Positions 1-12,569 of a stretch of 64,000 bases of DNA are shown here, piece by piece (the first letter of the stretch is position 1; the number at the start of each line of letters is the position of its first letter). Source of the stretch: Ascochyta rabiei. Lineage: Eukaryota > Ascomycota > Dothideomycetes > Pleosporales > Didymellaceae. The stretch covers positions 434,001-498,000 of the forward strand of contig NC_082414.1 in NCBI RefSeq assembly GCF_004011695.2, written 5' to 3'. The translations under genes were made by a program, and so were the position numbers. The notes under the pieces were generated by a model. That model did no database searches. It was given only the letters and a program-made list of their open reading frames with translations, and was not told the DNA's origin.

Positions 1-1794
1 GGTGGCTAGATATGAAACACTGGCTCGGAAAGAATACCTGTAAGTCATGCTATCAATCTACAAGCCGCTTGACTGATTTCAGTCTCAGTGATGAGGATGA
101 GGTTCCAGAGGCTTTGCGTCTCATCCGAGCGTTTGATGGTTCTATAATTGGTGGTATTCAATCATATAAAGACGGACTGCGGGATCCAGAACGGTTGCAG
201 AGATATCTGGTGCCATCATCGATAACTCCTGCATCGTCTGCAGATCAGACCAAGTCAGCCAGAACCAACTTCGTCGATTCCACCTATGTAAGTCATCTTC
301 CCAGGTAAGTCGAACGATCATGTATTAAATATATATAGGGAGGAGATAGAAGAGTCAAAGCCAAGGGGCAACGTTCCTGTCAGTGCGTACAATCAGTGGC
401 CACCCTTCGGCAATCCTCAATATCCAGCATACCTCGCTGCCATGGCGAAGCGACCGAGAGAAGAAATTAAAACGACTGTAACGGAGTCTTCAACAGTACT
501 TGCACCGAACTTGAAAGCATTTCGGGAATCTGGTCCGAGCACTAGCCGGCACTCAACGTCAGGGCTCACTCCTCAGTCAAAACCCGGACCGAGATTATTT
601 TGGGAGCCAGTCATTACAAAATCCTCGTTTAGCAGTAGTTCCCTCTATGGGGGAGATCTTTCTGGCTCGTACTCCAGATACGATCAGTCTAGTGCGAGTC
701 CATTCGCTCCCGCGCCACGGCTGGAAGCCTACATCCTCCGTCCGACCATGCAGTCCACATGCACCAGCAACACATTGTCTCACGGAATAGAGCTGCTCCA
801 ACTTGATGAAGAAGCGATGCAGGATCAAATTCGTAGGTTGGGGCCAGAATACTCTGTCATGGACTCACTTTTCGATCTTCGACCACAACAACTGCACCTG
901 TTACAGACCCATACTCGGCATCGTCAAGGGTCGATTGTTTATGTTCAACAAGGCAAGCCTGCCGGCTTTTCCACTCTGTTGGGCACTCTGCAAACATCAC
1001 CTGTCATGTTCATAATCCAAACGACTACCGCGTTTGCACAAGACCCGTTTAGAGCATCGGATCCTACACCCGGCAGAGATCATCTTGGAGATACCACACT
1101 CGCAACAGGCTTCAAGATGCCCAACACTGGATCTTTCTTCAGTGCTAGACACCATCTATCTTAGCCGGAAGCATTTTCGAAATATCTATACGAGCAAGGA
1201 GAGTCCTGCACGTACGTTGAAGGTACTGAACGTAAGGGTGCATCCCAACACTACCAGATCATTACAGCCAATACTCAATGGCACAAGAATGATCGTTCGC
1301 TCGAGGAGATTCGGCTTGCCGACTACAATGCTGGACGCAAAGGGCCGATGAAGACGAAAGACATATCGTATCCTTGGGATGGGACGAATAGTCTGTTTGG
1401 AGAACATGGTGGGTTTGGTGGGTTGGAACCGATAACATGAACCATTCCGAAGACAGAATAGGTTCTATCCAACCCAGTTCCCCCAGCTGCCGGCGTTCCC
1501 TTCGGCACACACGAACCAAAGAAGACTGTGTTCGATCGATCTACCTAGAGCTCTCTATCAAAATCTCCGCCATGTGCTCCCGGGAACTCTGGTGCTAGTC
1601 GCGGTCAGCTCAGCCACATAGCGCCGCATCTACCGGCCTTTGTACCGCCCGAGAATTCGCGAAGAGTTGCATTTAGTCCCGGATCAAGGTTGTCTACGCC
1701 CAATGCATTCGGAAGCAACACGGGGGATGTACGGAGCGTTTCGCCTGGTTCGTCAAGCACGAGACTTGACACCCAGCACGTCGTCTTTCCTTGA
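1..1794 (+). pseudogene. Nup98-like FG/GLEBS locus, fragmented, open at left edge
   Basis: Visible introns at 40–82 (GTAAGT donor, TTTCAG acceptor) and about 288–342 join exons into one frame that runs from about 343 to 1794. That frame has in-frame stops at 1162, 1438, 1459, 1546 and 1792. It encodes scattered FG dipeptides (WPPFGNP, SLFGEHGGFGG, GVPFGTH, NAFGSN). From 1165 it also encodes a stretch with HYQIIT, then SLEEIRLADYNAGRKGP, which matches the GLEBS motif by which Nup98-family nucleoporins bind the Gle2/Rae1 export factor. No autoproteolytic C-terminal domain is visible. Some stops could be removed by small introns (for example 1417–1461, 45 bp, in phase), so this may be a living multi-exon gene. 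Five stops in 1.4 kb make a decayed copy more likely. The region before 1100 matches nothing I know and could be a separate gene. Confidence 0.4.
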
Positions 1795-2392
1795 CCAGCC
1801 CGTCCTAGCCACCAGTGGCTCGAAGTATCCCTTCGGAAATTTGACTGAGCTACTTGCTTGTTTCGAGTCGTATGGACGAATGTGTAGCAGATGGAATCGT
1901 CGGCCGAGTCGGTTATGTATTTTCGGATAGCGTATATCCTGTGACGCCAGATCGGGGGAAAGGTGGAGACTGCCATCTTTCTTCGTTTAGCGAAAGACTG
2001 GCCACGGTTGCGGTTCGTTTTCCATCCAGAATGTTATCGTTGGGGATCGAGTCCTTCCTTCTCGATTGTTTCGATGCTCTGGCGAACATGCTGGTCAAGA
2101 ACAGCTAGTTGTTCGTGTTGATGCCGGGAAGTGGCAGCGCCTGGAGCCTGCGAGGTAGCCGGAAACGATACCATTATAACTAGCTGATAGTTAATCAAAG
2201 TTGGAGCCTACAAAAAAAGCAATACGAGGCTCAAACGAGGACTTGTGGTGACGCAAACACCTGTGTAATTGCTTCAGCTACTGTCAGATGCTTGTTACAA
2301 TTCGTACACAGCCCCATAACGCCCGATTATGCAATAAAGTACATCTTCGTCGTACAAAAATCTCCAGTCCCCTTCCCTTTCATTATGTTCCC
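1795..2392. other. intergenic, no gene recognised
   Basis: Short open frames occur on both strands but none shows a convincing start, splice pattern or family motif. One frame (about 1826–1930) has another FG dipeptide (YPFGNL) and may be the tail of the preceding nucleoporin-like locus. Confidence 0.4.
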
Positions 2393-2671
2393 CTACTCCC
2401 ATTCCTTCATCGCCTGCGCCGCCCGGCTCTCAATGTAGTACCCTGGCGCTGGCCGCCTCGCAGCCTTCTGTTCGGCAGGCGTCAGCGCGTGCTTGACTTC
2501 CTTGACGTCCACCAGCTCCTTTATCCTCATGATCTGACCGGCGACGGATTGTGTGACGGGGTGGTAGACGGTGGTCATGCGCTTCTTCAGACCCAGCGCC
2601 TTCAAGACACCCTGTGTCTTTTGAGGCATACCGATGCCAGAGCGCATCAGTGTTATCCTGAAGTAAGACAT
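2393..2671 (-). CDS. MRPL33: mitochondrial large-subunit ribosomal protein uL30m
   Basis: A 92-residue single-exon protein made almost entirely of the ribosomal L30 ferredoxin-like fold. It starts with FRITLMRSGIG, followed by the basic GLKKRMTTVYHPVT segment and the VAGQIMRIKELVDV helix, as in bacterial uL30 and yeast Mrpl33. It should be a component of the mitochondrial large ribosomal subunit. The short length, the lack of an extra domain and the start at MSYFRIT are typical of the yeast protein, which is imported without a long cleaved presequence. The C-terminal extension (about residues 60–92, ending MKEWE) is a fungal addition. No intron is needed. It stands alone on the minus strand. 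Confidence 0.88.
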   Translation of the reverse strand: MSYFRITLMRSGIGMPQKTQGVLKALGLKKRMTTVYHPVTQSVAGQIMRIKELVDVKEVKHALTPAEQKAARRPAPGYYIESRAAQAMKEWE

Positions 2672-4214
2672 TTCGTGTGGTGGTGTGTTCGAGGTTCAGA
2701 CGAGGCGGGGTGGTTGTGGAGCTTTGAGCGAACAGAGGAGCTGTCGAGTTGTCAGATCATGGATCGCAGATTCTTTCGAAAGAAATTGGCGCACTGTGTG
2801 AGATGTTGGACTCGTTCGTCGTTGTTGCGCCTCGCTCCTGCTGTCATTAGCTTTTTCGACGTCGAGATCAAAAGTCGCGCTTTCCCAATACGGTATGGTG
2901 CGCTTCACGTGCCTTCCTCCTCCGCACTCCGCCACTCCAACTCTCTTCCAGCATCAACGATGCCATCTTCCAGAGTGACGGCCGTCAATCTCTGTCCTCA
3001 CCGCTACTCTGCCATCACTACCCATAGCTCAGCAAGAACATTCGGCATGCACCGATCCTTCCGCCTGCACGCCGGCCACTACGACATGCAACGGTGCGGG
3101 TATGCACGACCGCGCATTCGTTTACTCGGGAGGCATCGAGCTTGCGGAATCTACTTCCAAGACGACGATGTGTGGTTGACCAATGAGATTCCATGCGAAA
3201 AGGCGCCACAGAGCGTGCGGCCGCCTGTACGTGCGACACGAGCAATCCTGCCAATGTTACGACGAATGGTGACACGGGGTTGAGGAGCCTCTCTGTCGAT
3301 TCTGCCAGCCTGCAGTCTGCGATGTACGGTGCCTTGTCAGTTTTTGTCTAGAGTGAACAAACGACAGCACACTTGTAACTGGAAAGCGGAATGCTAGCCT
3401 ACTTCGAAGACTTGGTGGCCATTACAGACTGTTCGTGGCTTACACGTAAGGTTTGGTGTCATTTATAAGAGTTCCTACTCTTTTGCATGACACCAATATC
3501 CGCTGTCTCATATTCCAAAGCTATTCTGATTTTACTGACATGCACTCTCTATTGCTTTTCTCCACGCGACCATGGAGTATACCAAACTTAAATATCAGCA
3601 TATCAGCGAATCCGACTAAGTGGAGCTATACCCCGGACAGTCGCGAGCATGTGCGACATGGAGCTCGGCCAAGTCCAAAACGAGGATCCTAGGAGCAGGG
3701 TATCAGCTTTGAGCGCGACCCAAGGATCTGGTTGTTTGCGGGAACCAGAAGATACATCCCTGCTTGTTTGACTACTCAATACACTTTCTTTGTAGGCCGT
3801 CTATCGAAGAACGGCAAGCAGCGTTTGGAACTGCCGATGCCGTTAGGCGGACGGGAAGATGCCATTGATTGAGATACTCGTCTCGGGACGGGGAAGGGCA
3901 GTTGACATGGCCGTAGCAGGTTCTGGGGTGAAGACGGAGAGCCTGTTTGGATGACACCAGAAGCTGCTGTTGCTCTTGGATGTAGCTATAAGTTAGGTCT
4001 CCCAGCTCCATGACCACTGCCGTTCATTTCACGCCCTCTTCAGCCCAACCACATTGCTCGTTCCGGCTCATACATAGCTATCGTTGCTGGCGTGTCTACG
4101 TTTCTGTCTTCATCTGCCATCTCAACGCTCAGTGCTCATCAGCGCTCTCATACCCAACAAGCATACAAGCCAGCCAAGCCACCTACTCCATTCACCATCA
4201 CCACCGCCACCACC
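2672..4214. other. intergenic region, no supported gene
   Basis: A long plus-strand frame covers 2288–3283, but its first part is antisense to MRPL33 and it shows no domain. A possible start at 2959 would give about 108 arginine-rich residues of unknown nature. From 4150 the sequence becomes C-rich and leads into the next gene's 5' region. Confidence 0.35.
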
Positions 4215-4912
4215 ATGGCCAGTAAGCCACCCTCCCCTCCCGCAACCCCACCCCTAAACCCCACAGCCCTCTTCGCCCAACCCGCCTTATACCTCAACCC
4301 ACCCTCCCCCACCCCCCCAACCGTAATCCCCGCCCTGGTATACCGCGTGCACCGCACCAGCGCGCAAACACGGTACTCGTTCGCGACCGGCTTCAGCGCC
4401 AAGAACCAAACCACCATCCTCAACTACACGTCCGCGCTGTCCCGCTTCGGGCTCGCGCACCTGCACCAGCAAACCAACATCTCGTCGCCGTTTGTCTCCG
4501 TGTACGATGACCTGGCGCACGCGCACAACGTGGCGCAGCACTGGGCGGACGTGTACGGCGAGGAGACGTGGGTCGTCAGTGTTGACACGCGGCATTTTGC
4601 GCGGGGGCCGGTGTTTAGGGCTGCGGATTTGTTGAAGGTGAGATGAGATACCTTATTTTTCTTTTCCTTTTTTCCTTTTTTTTTTCTTTCTTTCCTTGGT
4701 TCGCTGTCTGTCGTATATCTGTGGGGGGTTTTCCAGCTCCGCGTGCTGATGCTGGGTAGGATGCGAGTGTTGACCATGGTGATGCCTGGCTGCATTGGGG
4801 CGAGTATCTGGTCATGTACCGTGTCCCTGCTCAGGCTATTCGGGACCAGACGCCTGTAGGGCGGGGCAAGGCGCAGGCTTGGAGGGCTGTGGGCGTTATT
4901 GGTGGTTCTTGA
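4215..4912 (+). CDS. DUF7587-like fungal protein
   Basis: Two exons, 4215–4637 and 4760–4912, give 191 residues. The intron (GTGAGA…GGGTAG, phase 0, 122 bp) contains a long pyrimidine run. I chose the start at 4215 because it lies in a strong context (caccATGGcc); an in-frame ATG lies upstream at 4092. After a proline-rich N-terminus the protein has YRVHRTSAQTRYSFATGF, the AHNVAQHWA segment and the second-exon phrase WLHWGEYLVMYRVP. This layout resembles fungal DUF7587 proteins, which often hold an N-terminal 'YRVH' strand and a C-terminal mixed fold. The function of that family is unknown. The domain assignment is from memory of the family, not a search. Confidence 0.6.
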
Positions 4913-6451
4913 TTGGTAGAGTGTTTGTGAGGATTGCGGTTTCGCGGTCGGCCTTTCCTTTCCCGTGCGTGTCTGGCTTACTGCCTTTTGTTCATTCTCT
5001 TCTTTCGTGACGGGCGCGAGCATGGTTGCGTTGTCATGGTGGAGTGATGGTTGTCTCCGCTTGATGTTGTTTTCTTGTATTGAGTCTAAACTTGGGTTGT
5101 GGTCTTGTTTCTCTCGATCGTCTCCATAGGATGAACGGCGTTCAATTGTTCCAGGTCCCTCATTCTGTTTTCTCGGCAACTTCAGCATCGTTACATTCCT
5201 ACAGTGGTAGTGAGCAACTGAATAGTAGCAAGCATCTGAATAGTAGTGAGCATCTGAAGAGTAGTTCGTAGATAGCATTGCCACACTTGATCTGCCTTTC
5301 CTCTTAGCCAGTCACCTGTTTCAGCGGCAACATCCTAAATTTGCATAGTACAGCCTAGCTCAATAGTGGCAAGACTCTCAGTATCTTCTCTCATCCCTCT
5401 CAATCTAACAGCACCATCGCTTCTCTTTCACGTCCGTTTCAGGGCAGTGTGCGGATCAAGTAAGCATCAGGGTGGAGGTCGTGATCGTGCCGTTGAAAAA
5501 AAAAGGTATGTAATTCTACATTACTATTATTTTCAGGGGGTGCACTAACTTCTGTGCCATTGCCGTCTGTTCACTCGTTCGTGGACCCAGTCGCAACATC
5601 TAAATACATTATGCGTGTGACTCTCCTGTACCGTCGTGATTGCCTCGCCACAATGGTGCGGCGTGTTCTGATCTCGCATCCTTCCTACTCATAAGACGAT
5701 ATAGTCTCTCGGTCTTGCATGCAAGGAAACGCTACTGCGCGTGAAAATATTGAGATAAATGCGATTGAAGCCCGACTGGACGTCCAAGATTGAAATCTCG
5801 AAGTTTCAGTAAGGGCGAGTCTTGATATACTTCGCTGATCCTGTTCGGCGTGTTGATAATGTTATTCTCCCCACTATTCACAAAGGTCAAGTGTTGCGGG
5901 ATTTGATTACAGGGCCATCCTTGCAGCCTGTAGAAGGCGAAGACGTCAGTGACTACAAAGCCGGATAGCAGTCGACACCTATCGCTCGCCTTAGAAGCTG
6001 CGTCCGTTCCTAGGATCCGTGCGCTCGTGTTGCAGGTATCAACAATGCCCTTAGTGACCCAGAAACTCGCAAGTCGCGTTCGTACGAGCAGTCCACTCTC
6101 GAAGTGGTGTCGAGTTAATCTGGGCCATCAAAGCTAGTTGAATGGTGGTTTCGTATGTTGTTTGGACGTTTTGTGGCCACGTGTTCAGGGAAATAGCCAC
6201 GGCACGAAGCCGAACAACATGATGCCGAAAGTAAGGTACAGCGACGAAGTAAGGGACGGGACGCGCAAGCCCGCACTCCCGGGTCTAGTAATTTGTCAGC
6301 AGTTGCATACCACGGATAAGGGCTCTGCGGTAGCGTTCGCGGGTACACCAAGAACGAAGACAAGATTGGGTAATTCCGCCAAGGGGCAACGTGGAATGGA
6401 GGGCGGCGACAGCCAATCACCGTCTATATGAGGAAGAGAAGGATGTGCAAC
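4913..6451. other. intergenic, no gene recognised
   Basis: Low-complexity stretches occur (AGTAGTGAGCA-like units near 5206–5265). No open frame shows a domain or credible splice structure. Confidence 0.4.
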
Positions 6452-8076
6452 TTACTGCTCCAGATGCAAGCCCATGTTCGTGATGACGTCGCACCTCTTC
6501 CACTCTTCGGCACTGACTTCCTCCATGGCCACTTGGTTGTCATCATCAAACTTGAGTCTCATGCCTAAACCCGTGGCGTTTCCAAAAGTCTTCCACTCAG
6601 GATTGTCCAGCTGTTGTCCCTTGGCAAGCAGGAAGTCAGCGGTATGTTTGTTCGGGTCGTAGCTTCGAATGAAACTAGCCCAGTACGCCTGCATGAACAC
6701 AGCAGACGCAGAGGTACCATTGTGCCAAATCGACGGCAGTTCGCCGACGTGTGAGGCAGTGCCGACGTTCCAGCGGTATTGGTATGTGGGGTTCGTATTG
6801 TTTTCTGCGTAGACGGAGGACATGTTGAGGTTCGGGCAGTTGTAGCGAATGTGGCCGTATACGTCAGATGCAAGGCCGCGCCAGCGTGCGTCGGCGAGAG
6901 CATTCATCTGGCCATTCCAGACCGTCCTGATCTTGGCCCAGTTGGCGGTGGGGAACTGATCGAGAATGAATTGACGGGCGAGTTCGTAGTTGGAAATGGT
7001 TTTGGGGGTAAAATTGATGCCCTCGTTTGTGGAGTCGCCGAAGATTGTGGGGACCTTGACGTAGCGGTCGTATTTGAGGGCGTTGTAGGTGTAGTCTTGG
7101 ATGAAGTCGTAGTCCAGGGTTGGGTTCCAGAAGTATATCGGGGGGTTCTTGCCACCGGGGAAGGGAATCTTGAGACTCCGTACAGCATTCTGGAAGGTTA
7201 CCGAGTCGAGTGAGGTCAGACAGGCGAGATCATGGCAACCTGATCGTTGGAGCAAGGCATTGTACTGCCACTGGCTTTGTTTGACATTGCGTAGAGGTGG
7301 AAACGCAGCGGACTCGGCAGCAACAGCGTGGAAGAGGTTGTCGTTGCGTCCGCCAAAAGCTGTGAGTTGCAGGACAACCGAACCACCGCCAGCACTGGCT
7401 CCTCCAAGCGTGACGTGGTCGGCATTGCCGCCAAACTCGTGGATATACTTCTGGACCCACTTTAGCAACAGCCTCTGGTCTTTCAGTCCGTTGTTCAGAC
7501 TCAGCGTCTTGTTGGCCTCGATCTCCTTGCCGGCGAGGAAGCCGTACGGCCCGACTCGGTAATTGAAGTTGACCACAACCATATCCCCACCTGCAGCATC
7601 GATAAGATCGGCAGCATCGTAATTTGCGTTCCCGTTCATGTTAAAGCCGCCTCCTTGAATGAAGACGTAGACGGGGAGTTTGCTCGTGTTGGTGGCTTTG
7701 GAGGGTGCAAAGACGTTGACAAAAAGACAGTCTTCTGACCACTTGTCGCCGAACTCTGCAGCGAGTGCGCTTTGGGTGCCGATACAAAGAGGGCCAAACT
7801 GGTCATGGTTAACGAAGATGCTGCGAAGTGTGATTCCGTACGTACTTTGGTTGCGTCTGATGTCACTTTGTTCAACTCTTCAAGAGGCTCCTGGGGTGCC
7901 GTGAAGCGCAGACCATCGACTCGAGACACACTCCTTGCGTAACGCATGCCTGCCCACCGATGAACGCCATTGCCAATGTCCTTTCCTCTGTACCTGGCGT
8001 ACCCAAGGTCGACAGTCACATCGACGGCTGCCGCAAGCCGCAGCAGCAGAGCCACACACAGCAGCACACCGATCAT
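6452..8076 (-). CDS. secreted type-B carboxylesterase / lipase
   Basis: Exon 1 is 7846–8076 and exon 2 is 6452–7798, separated by a 47-bp intron (GTACGT…ACCAG, phase 0); the product is 525 residues. The start at 8076 gives a clean signal peptide (MIGVLLCVALLLRLAAA), so the enzyme is probably secreted. The alpha/beta-hydrolase fold carries the carboxylesterase signature SEDCLFVNVF just after the intron, an oxyanion-hole segment FIQGGGF, the nucleophile elbow GGASAGGGS (Ser about 212), an acid-residue region GDSTNEGINF and a likely catalytic His in SHVGELPS. The usual elbow is GESAG; here Ala precedes Ser instead of Glu, which occurs in some fungal members. It should hydrolyse carboxylic esters; the substrate cannot be told. 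The length is normal for the family. Confidence 0.88.
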
Positions 8077-9455
8077 GTTGGTCGACAATGAGCTGTTGTC
8101 TGGCCGCGAGACAACCAAGCAGTCTTGGAGGGGGTTGTCGATGTCCGGGATGCTGCGTAGATTGAAGAAAGACGTGGACTTGAGAGAAACCAAGCAGGGG
8201 TGTGGGTGGTTGACGGGTGTCTAGCGGAGAGTACAAGAATGCTTCGAGACCGGTGGCATCACGTCTAGTTCATCGTCATCTGGTCGAATCTCCGTAGTTC
8301 AGCGGCTCACTCCAAGGCTCTGCTCTCGCCGTCAGCAAATGACGATGGACAGAGGCGGTTTCGCGATACGAACGTACGCGATATCCTCAATTACCCTGAA
8401 CCCAAAAACCGCAAGAGCAGACCGTCTTGGACATGTGCAGGGTACCAGGGGGAAGCACGAGTTAAGTGAATTCGAGGTGCAGTAGCCATATCAGCCACAG
8501 TTCACGCTATCCTCGTCGAACGTGTTGCGGCCAGAGCCTTCACCGTGCATGAGGCGTTCCACCGGGCGTGCGTCCGAATGCGATTGACTGGTCTGGAACC
8601 CCTGACAAGCGCCCGAGAAGGAGTGCACATCACAGGCTGCGCCTCACCGGCGCGTCCGCTCGCTCTGCGCATGACAGCAGCACAGCAGCACAGCAGCACA
8701 GCACAGCAGCACAGGAAAGCGACGGCAACGGGACGCGAGGACGGTCATGTTGACGTGCCGGCGGTTGACGCAAGATCCTGTGGAGTTGACGACACGATGA
8801 AAGCAAGAGGTGCTCAGCGAGCTTGTCGCTGCGGGCTAAGCGCGGGCCCTGGAGATCATGCAGAAACCATTTTTTGGACGCCGGATCGCCCGCTTGAAAC
8901 TGCGCACAGCCGTTGTACCAAACCTGCGACGCTGGTGCCTGAGTGAGTTGTCCGTCCAAGTGTGCCTTGACGCTTGAACATGCCTTGCCAGACATGTCGC
9001 ATGGCTACGAGATAGCCTGAGAGCCGGAGCTGCTGTCTCGATTCTCGACTCGACCCCAAGCGCACTCCGCAACTCCGCCGCATCTCAGCGCGCTGGCCAA
9101 GCGCGTGCTGTGTATCTCCATCGCCGCGGAAGCGTTGCGCTCTGCACGTGAAGCTGGCCGGTTTTAGACTGCCCTCTTCTGCCCTTCTCCCGCGACACGA
9201 ACAAACAAGTCAATACGCGTCTCACTCGTGTACTGTACAACAGCAAGCCACGTGGAGAAATCCCACCACTCAAACAGCCGTCTCGTTCCTGATGCGGAAG
9301 TGCACGATAATAGGCGGCCTGCAGAGTCTAGACTTCCATGCAGCATCCAACCGTGCGGCACGCGAGAAGGATTCATGCGCATGTAGAGACTGGTCTTGCT
9401 GCTTCTGACTAACCAGATCCGCAGCGTGAGGCTGGCCTGAACAAGATCCTGACAC
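8077..9455. other. intergenic with short CAG-type repeat
   Basis: This is the upstream region of the esterase. A short imperfect array of CAGCAGCACAG units lies near 8680–8715. The open frames here are GC-driven and show no family signature. Confidence 0.4.
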
Positions 9456-9869
9456 ATGATTCTTTACCACGACGAAGTGTATTGACTGGATTCTTTACTA
9501 CAATGTTGTGTATTAACTTGATTCTTTACTACAACAAAGTGTGTTGACTAGGTTCTTTACCACAACGAAGTGTATTAACTGGGTTCTTTACCACGACAAA
9601 GTGTGTTGACATGATTCTTTACTACAACAAAGTGTGTTAACATGATTCTTTACCACAACAAAGTGTATTAACTTGCTTCTTACCACAACAAAGTGTATTA
9701 ACTTGCTTCTTACCACAACAAAGTGTATTAACTTGCTTCTTTACCACAACAAAGTGTATTAACTTGCTTCTTTACTATAACAAAGTACATTAACTTGCTT
9801 CTTTACTACAACAAAGTATATCAACTTGATTCCTTACCACGACAAAGTGTATTGACTTGCTACTTTACA
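9456..9869. repeat. 31-bp minisatellite, about 13 imperfect copies
   Basis: Each unit is 30–31 bp and has a TTCTTTACYACRAC core, then AAAGTGTATTAACT with small variations (TTGACT/TTAACT, GATT/GCTT). About 13 copies run head to tail. The central copies (about 9630–9770) are nearly identical, while the edge copies are more diverged, the pattern expected from unequal exchange in the middle of an array. It ends at TACTTTACAG, which looks like a splice acceptor. Confidence 0.92.
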
Positions 9870-10031
9870 GCGGTGCCGGAACAAGTACAACGCCGCCGTT
9901 AGAGTCAGACAAGATCTTGACAAGACTTGAACGTTACCAAGTCCGATGCGCATCGACAGTCCAGCAAGCTCCGTTGCCACCCGAACCCACCGATTGGCCG
10001 AGCGGATCAAGTAGCCGACCTCATCAAGCCG

Positions 10032-10193
10032 TACTTTCTCTCGCCTTCAGTCTCCAGATACTTTCTCCCGCCTTCAATCTCCAGATACTTTCTCCCGCCT
10101 TCAATCTCCAGATACTTTCTCCCGCCTTCAATCTCCAGATACTTTCTCCCGCCTTCAATCTCCAGATACTTTCTCCCGCCTTCAGTCTCCAGA
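10032..10193. repeat. 27-bp tandem repeat, exactly six copies
   Basis: Six 27-bp units starting TACTTTCTC and ending CTCCAGA lie directly before the SDHAF4 start. The four inner copies are identical, and the outer two differ by single bases. Because 27 is divisible by three, the array stays open in several frames; one plus-strand frame reads as the nonapeptide YFLPPSISR and is in phase with SDHAF4. Confidence 0.93.
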
Positions 10194-10241
10194 AGACAGA
10201 CACCCACCCACCAACCGCAACCGCAACCCCAATTTCACACA

Positions 10242-10709
10242 ATGCTCCGCACCATCACGCAGCTCCCACGTCAGCTCTCCCGCCGCGGCGCAGCATTCAG
10301 CACCAGCGCCACCGCCCGCAGCTCAGCATTCGGCGGCCCCAGCCCCCCTCGGCTCCCGAAAGAAGAACAAGAGCTATTCGAGAAGCTACAAAAAGCCAGC
10401 ACAGGCGCCTTTTCGCAGCCAAAGCCCAACGAGGAAGCCCCATCCTCCCCCGCGCCCTCACCGCCGCGCCCGCAAATCAACCAATCCCCGGACTCGTCAG
10501 TGCCAGACATGCGCTTCGAGAGCGGCAAGCCGATCCCCAAGGGCGACGAGTTCCACCCCAACATGCGCCGCGGCGCACCGCCCGAGTTCGAGGGCGACGT
10601 GAATCCCAAGACGGGCGAGGTCGGCGGGCCCAAGAACGAGCCGCTGCGCTGGGGGAGCTCGCATGACCGCGGCGATTGGAGCTACAACGGGCGCGTCACG
10701 GATTTCTAG
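10242..10709 (+). CDS. SDHAF4: succinate dehydrogenase assembly factor 4
   Basis: A 155-residue single-exon protein. The N-terminus (MLRTITQLPRQLSRRGAAFS) is a typical arginine- and serine-rich mitochondrial presequence. The C-terminal third is the DUF1674/Sdh8 motif: PPEFEGDVNPKTGEVGGPKN, then EPLRWG and the terminal WSYNGRVTDF. SDHAF4/Sdh8 is known to bind flavinated SDHA in the mitochondrial matrix and protect it before complex II assembly. The start at 10242 is supported by the presequence. The frame stays open upstream to 9927 through the 27-bp array, which would add a repetitive N-terminus; I regard that part as 5' UTR. Confidence 0.9.
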   Translation: MLRTITQLPRQLSRRGAAFSTSATARSSAFGGPSPPRLPKEEQELFEKLQKASTGAFSQPKPNEEAPSSPAPSPPRPQINQSPDSSVPDMRFESGKPIPKGDEFHPNMRRGAPPEFEGDVNPKTGEVGGPKNEPLRWGSSHDRGDWSYNGRVTDF

Positions 10710-10865
10710 GCGGCCATGTGCAACCACAGACCTACTGTGTAACATCAGTATAGGCAGTTACAAAGAAGAAGAATGATAATAACAATAATAACAACAACCG
10801 CGTATCTAATTCCCAACAACAGCCACTACCTACCTAGAGGATTCCTAGGAGCTAGGGAGGTGAAT

Positions 10866-10890
10866 TAGGGATAGGGATAGGGATAGGGTA
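10866..10890. repeat. short (TAGGGA)n tract
   Basis: Four units of TAGGGA, one base different in order from the common fungal telomere unit TTAGGG, lie in the SDHAF4 3' region. Too short to claim a telomeric origin. Confidence 0.7.
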
Positions 10891-11030
10891 AATAGAATGT
10901 CATGTGTATAACCGACTTTTGACTTGAACTTTGATTGGATTTGTTGATTCGATTCCAGTCCTTCATATCGCTTACAGTGAGGTACTGTTACATGCACGCT
11001 AGCTTCGTCTCAGCTCATTACACCCAACGC

Positions 11031-11112
11031 CTTGTCCTGCCTTGTCCTGCCTTGTCCTGCCTTGTCCTGCCTTCCCTGCCCTTCCTTCCCTTCCCTGCCC
11101 TTCCTTCCCAAG
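11031..11112. repeat. CCTTGTCCTG decamer repeat and pyrimidine tract
   Basis: About four decamer copies of CCTTGTCCTG are followed by a CCTTCC-rich tract between the convergent SDHAF4 and RVB2 genes. Confidence 0.8.
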
Positions 11113-11131
11113 CTTGTTCGTCACACTCGGC

Positions 11132-12569
<1,438 letters not shown>

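Noticed and set aside
4092..4214. Upstream in-frame start for the DUF7587-like gene
   Set aside because: Adds a low-complexity Thr/His/Ser leader; the ATG at 4215 has a much better context.
9857..10666. Second repeat-containing protein in another frame over the 27-bp array
   Set aside because: A 27-bp period keeps several frames open; only the SDHAF4 frame ends in a known domain.
10866..10890. Interstitial telomere
   Set aside because: Unit is TAGGGA, only four copies, next to ordinary housekeeping genes; chance or slippage is enough.
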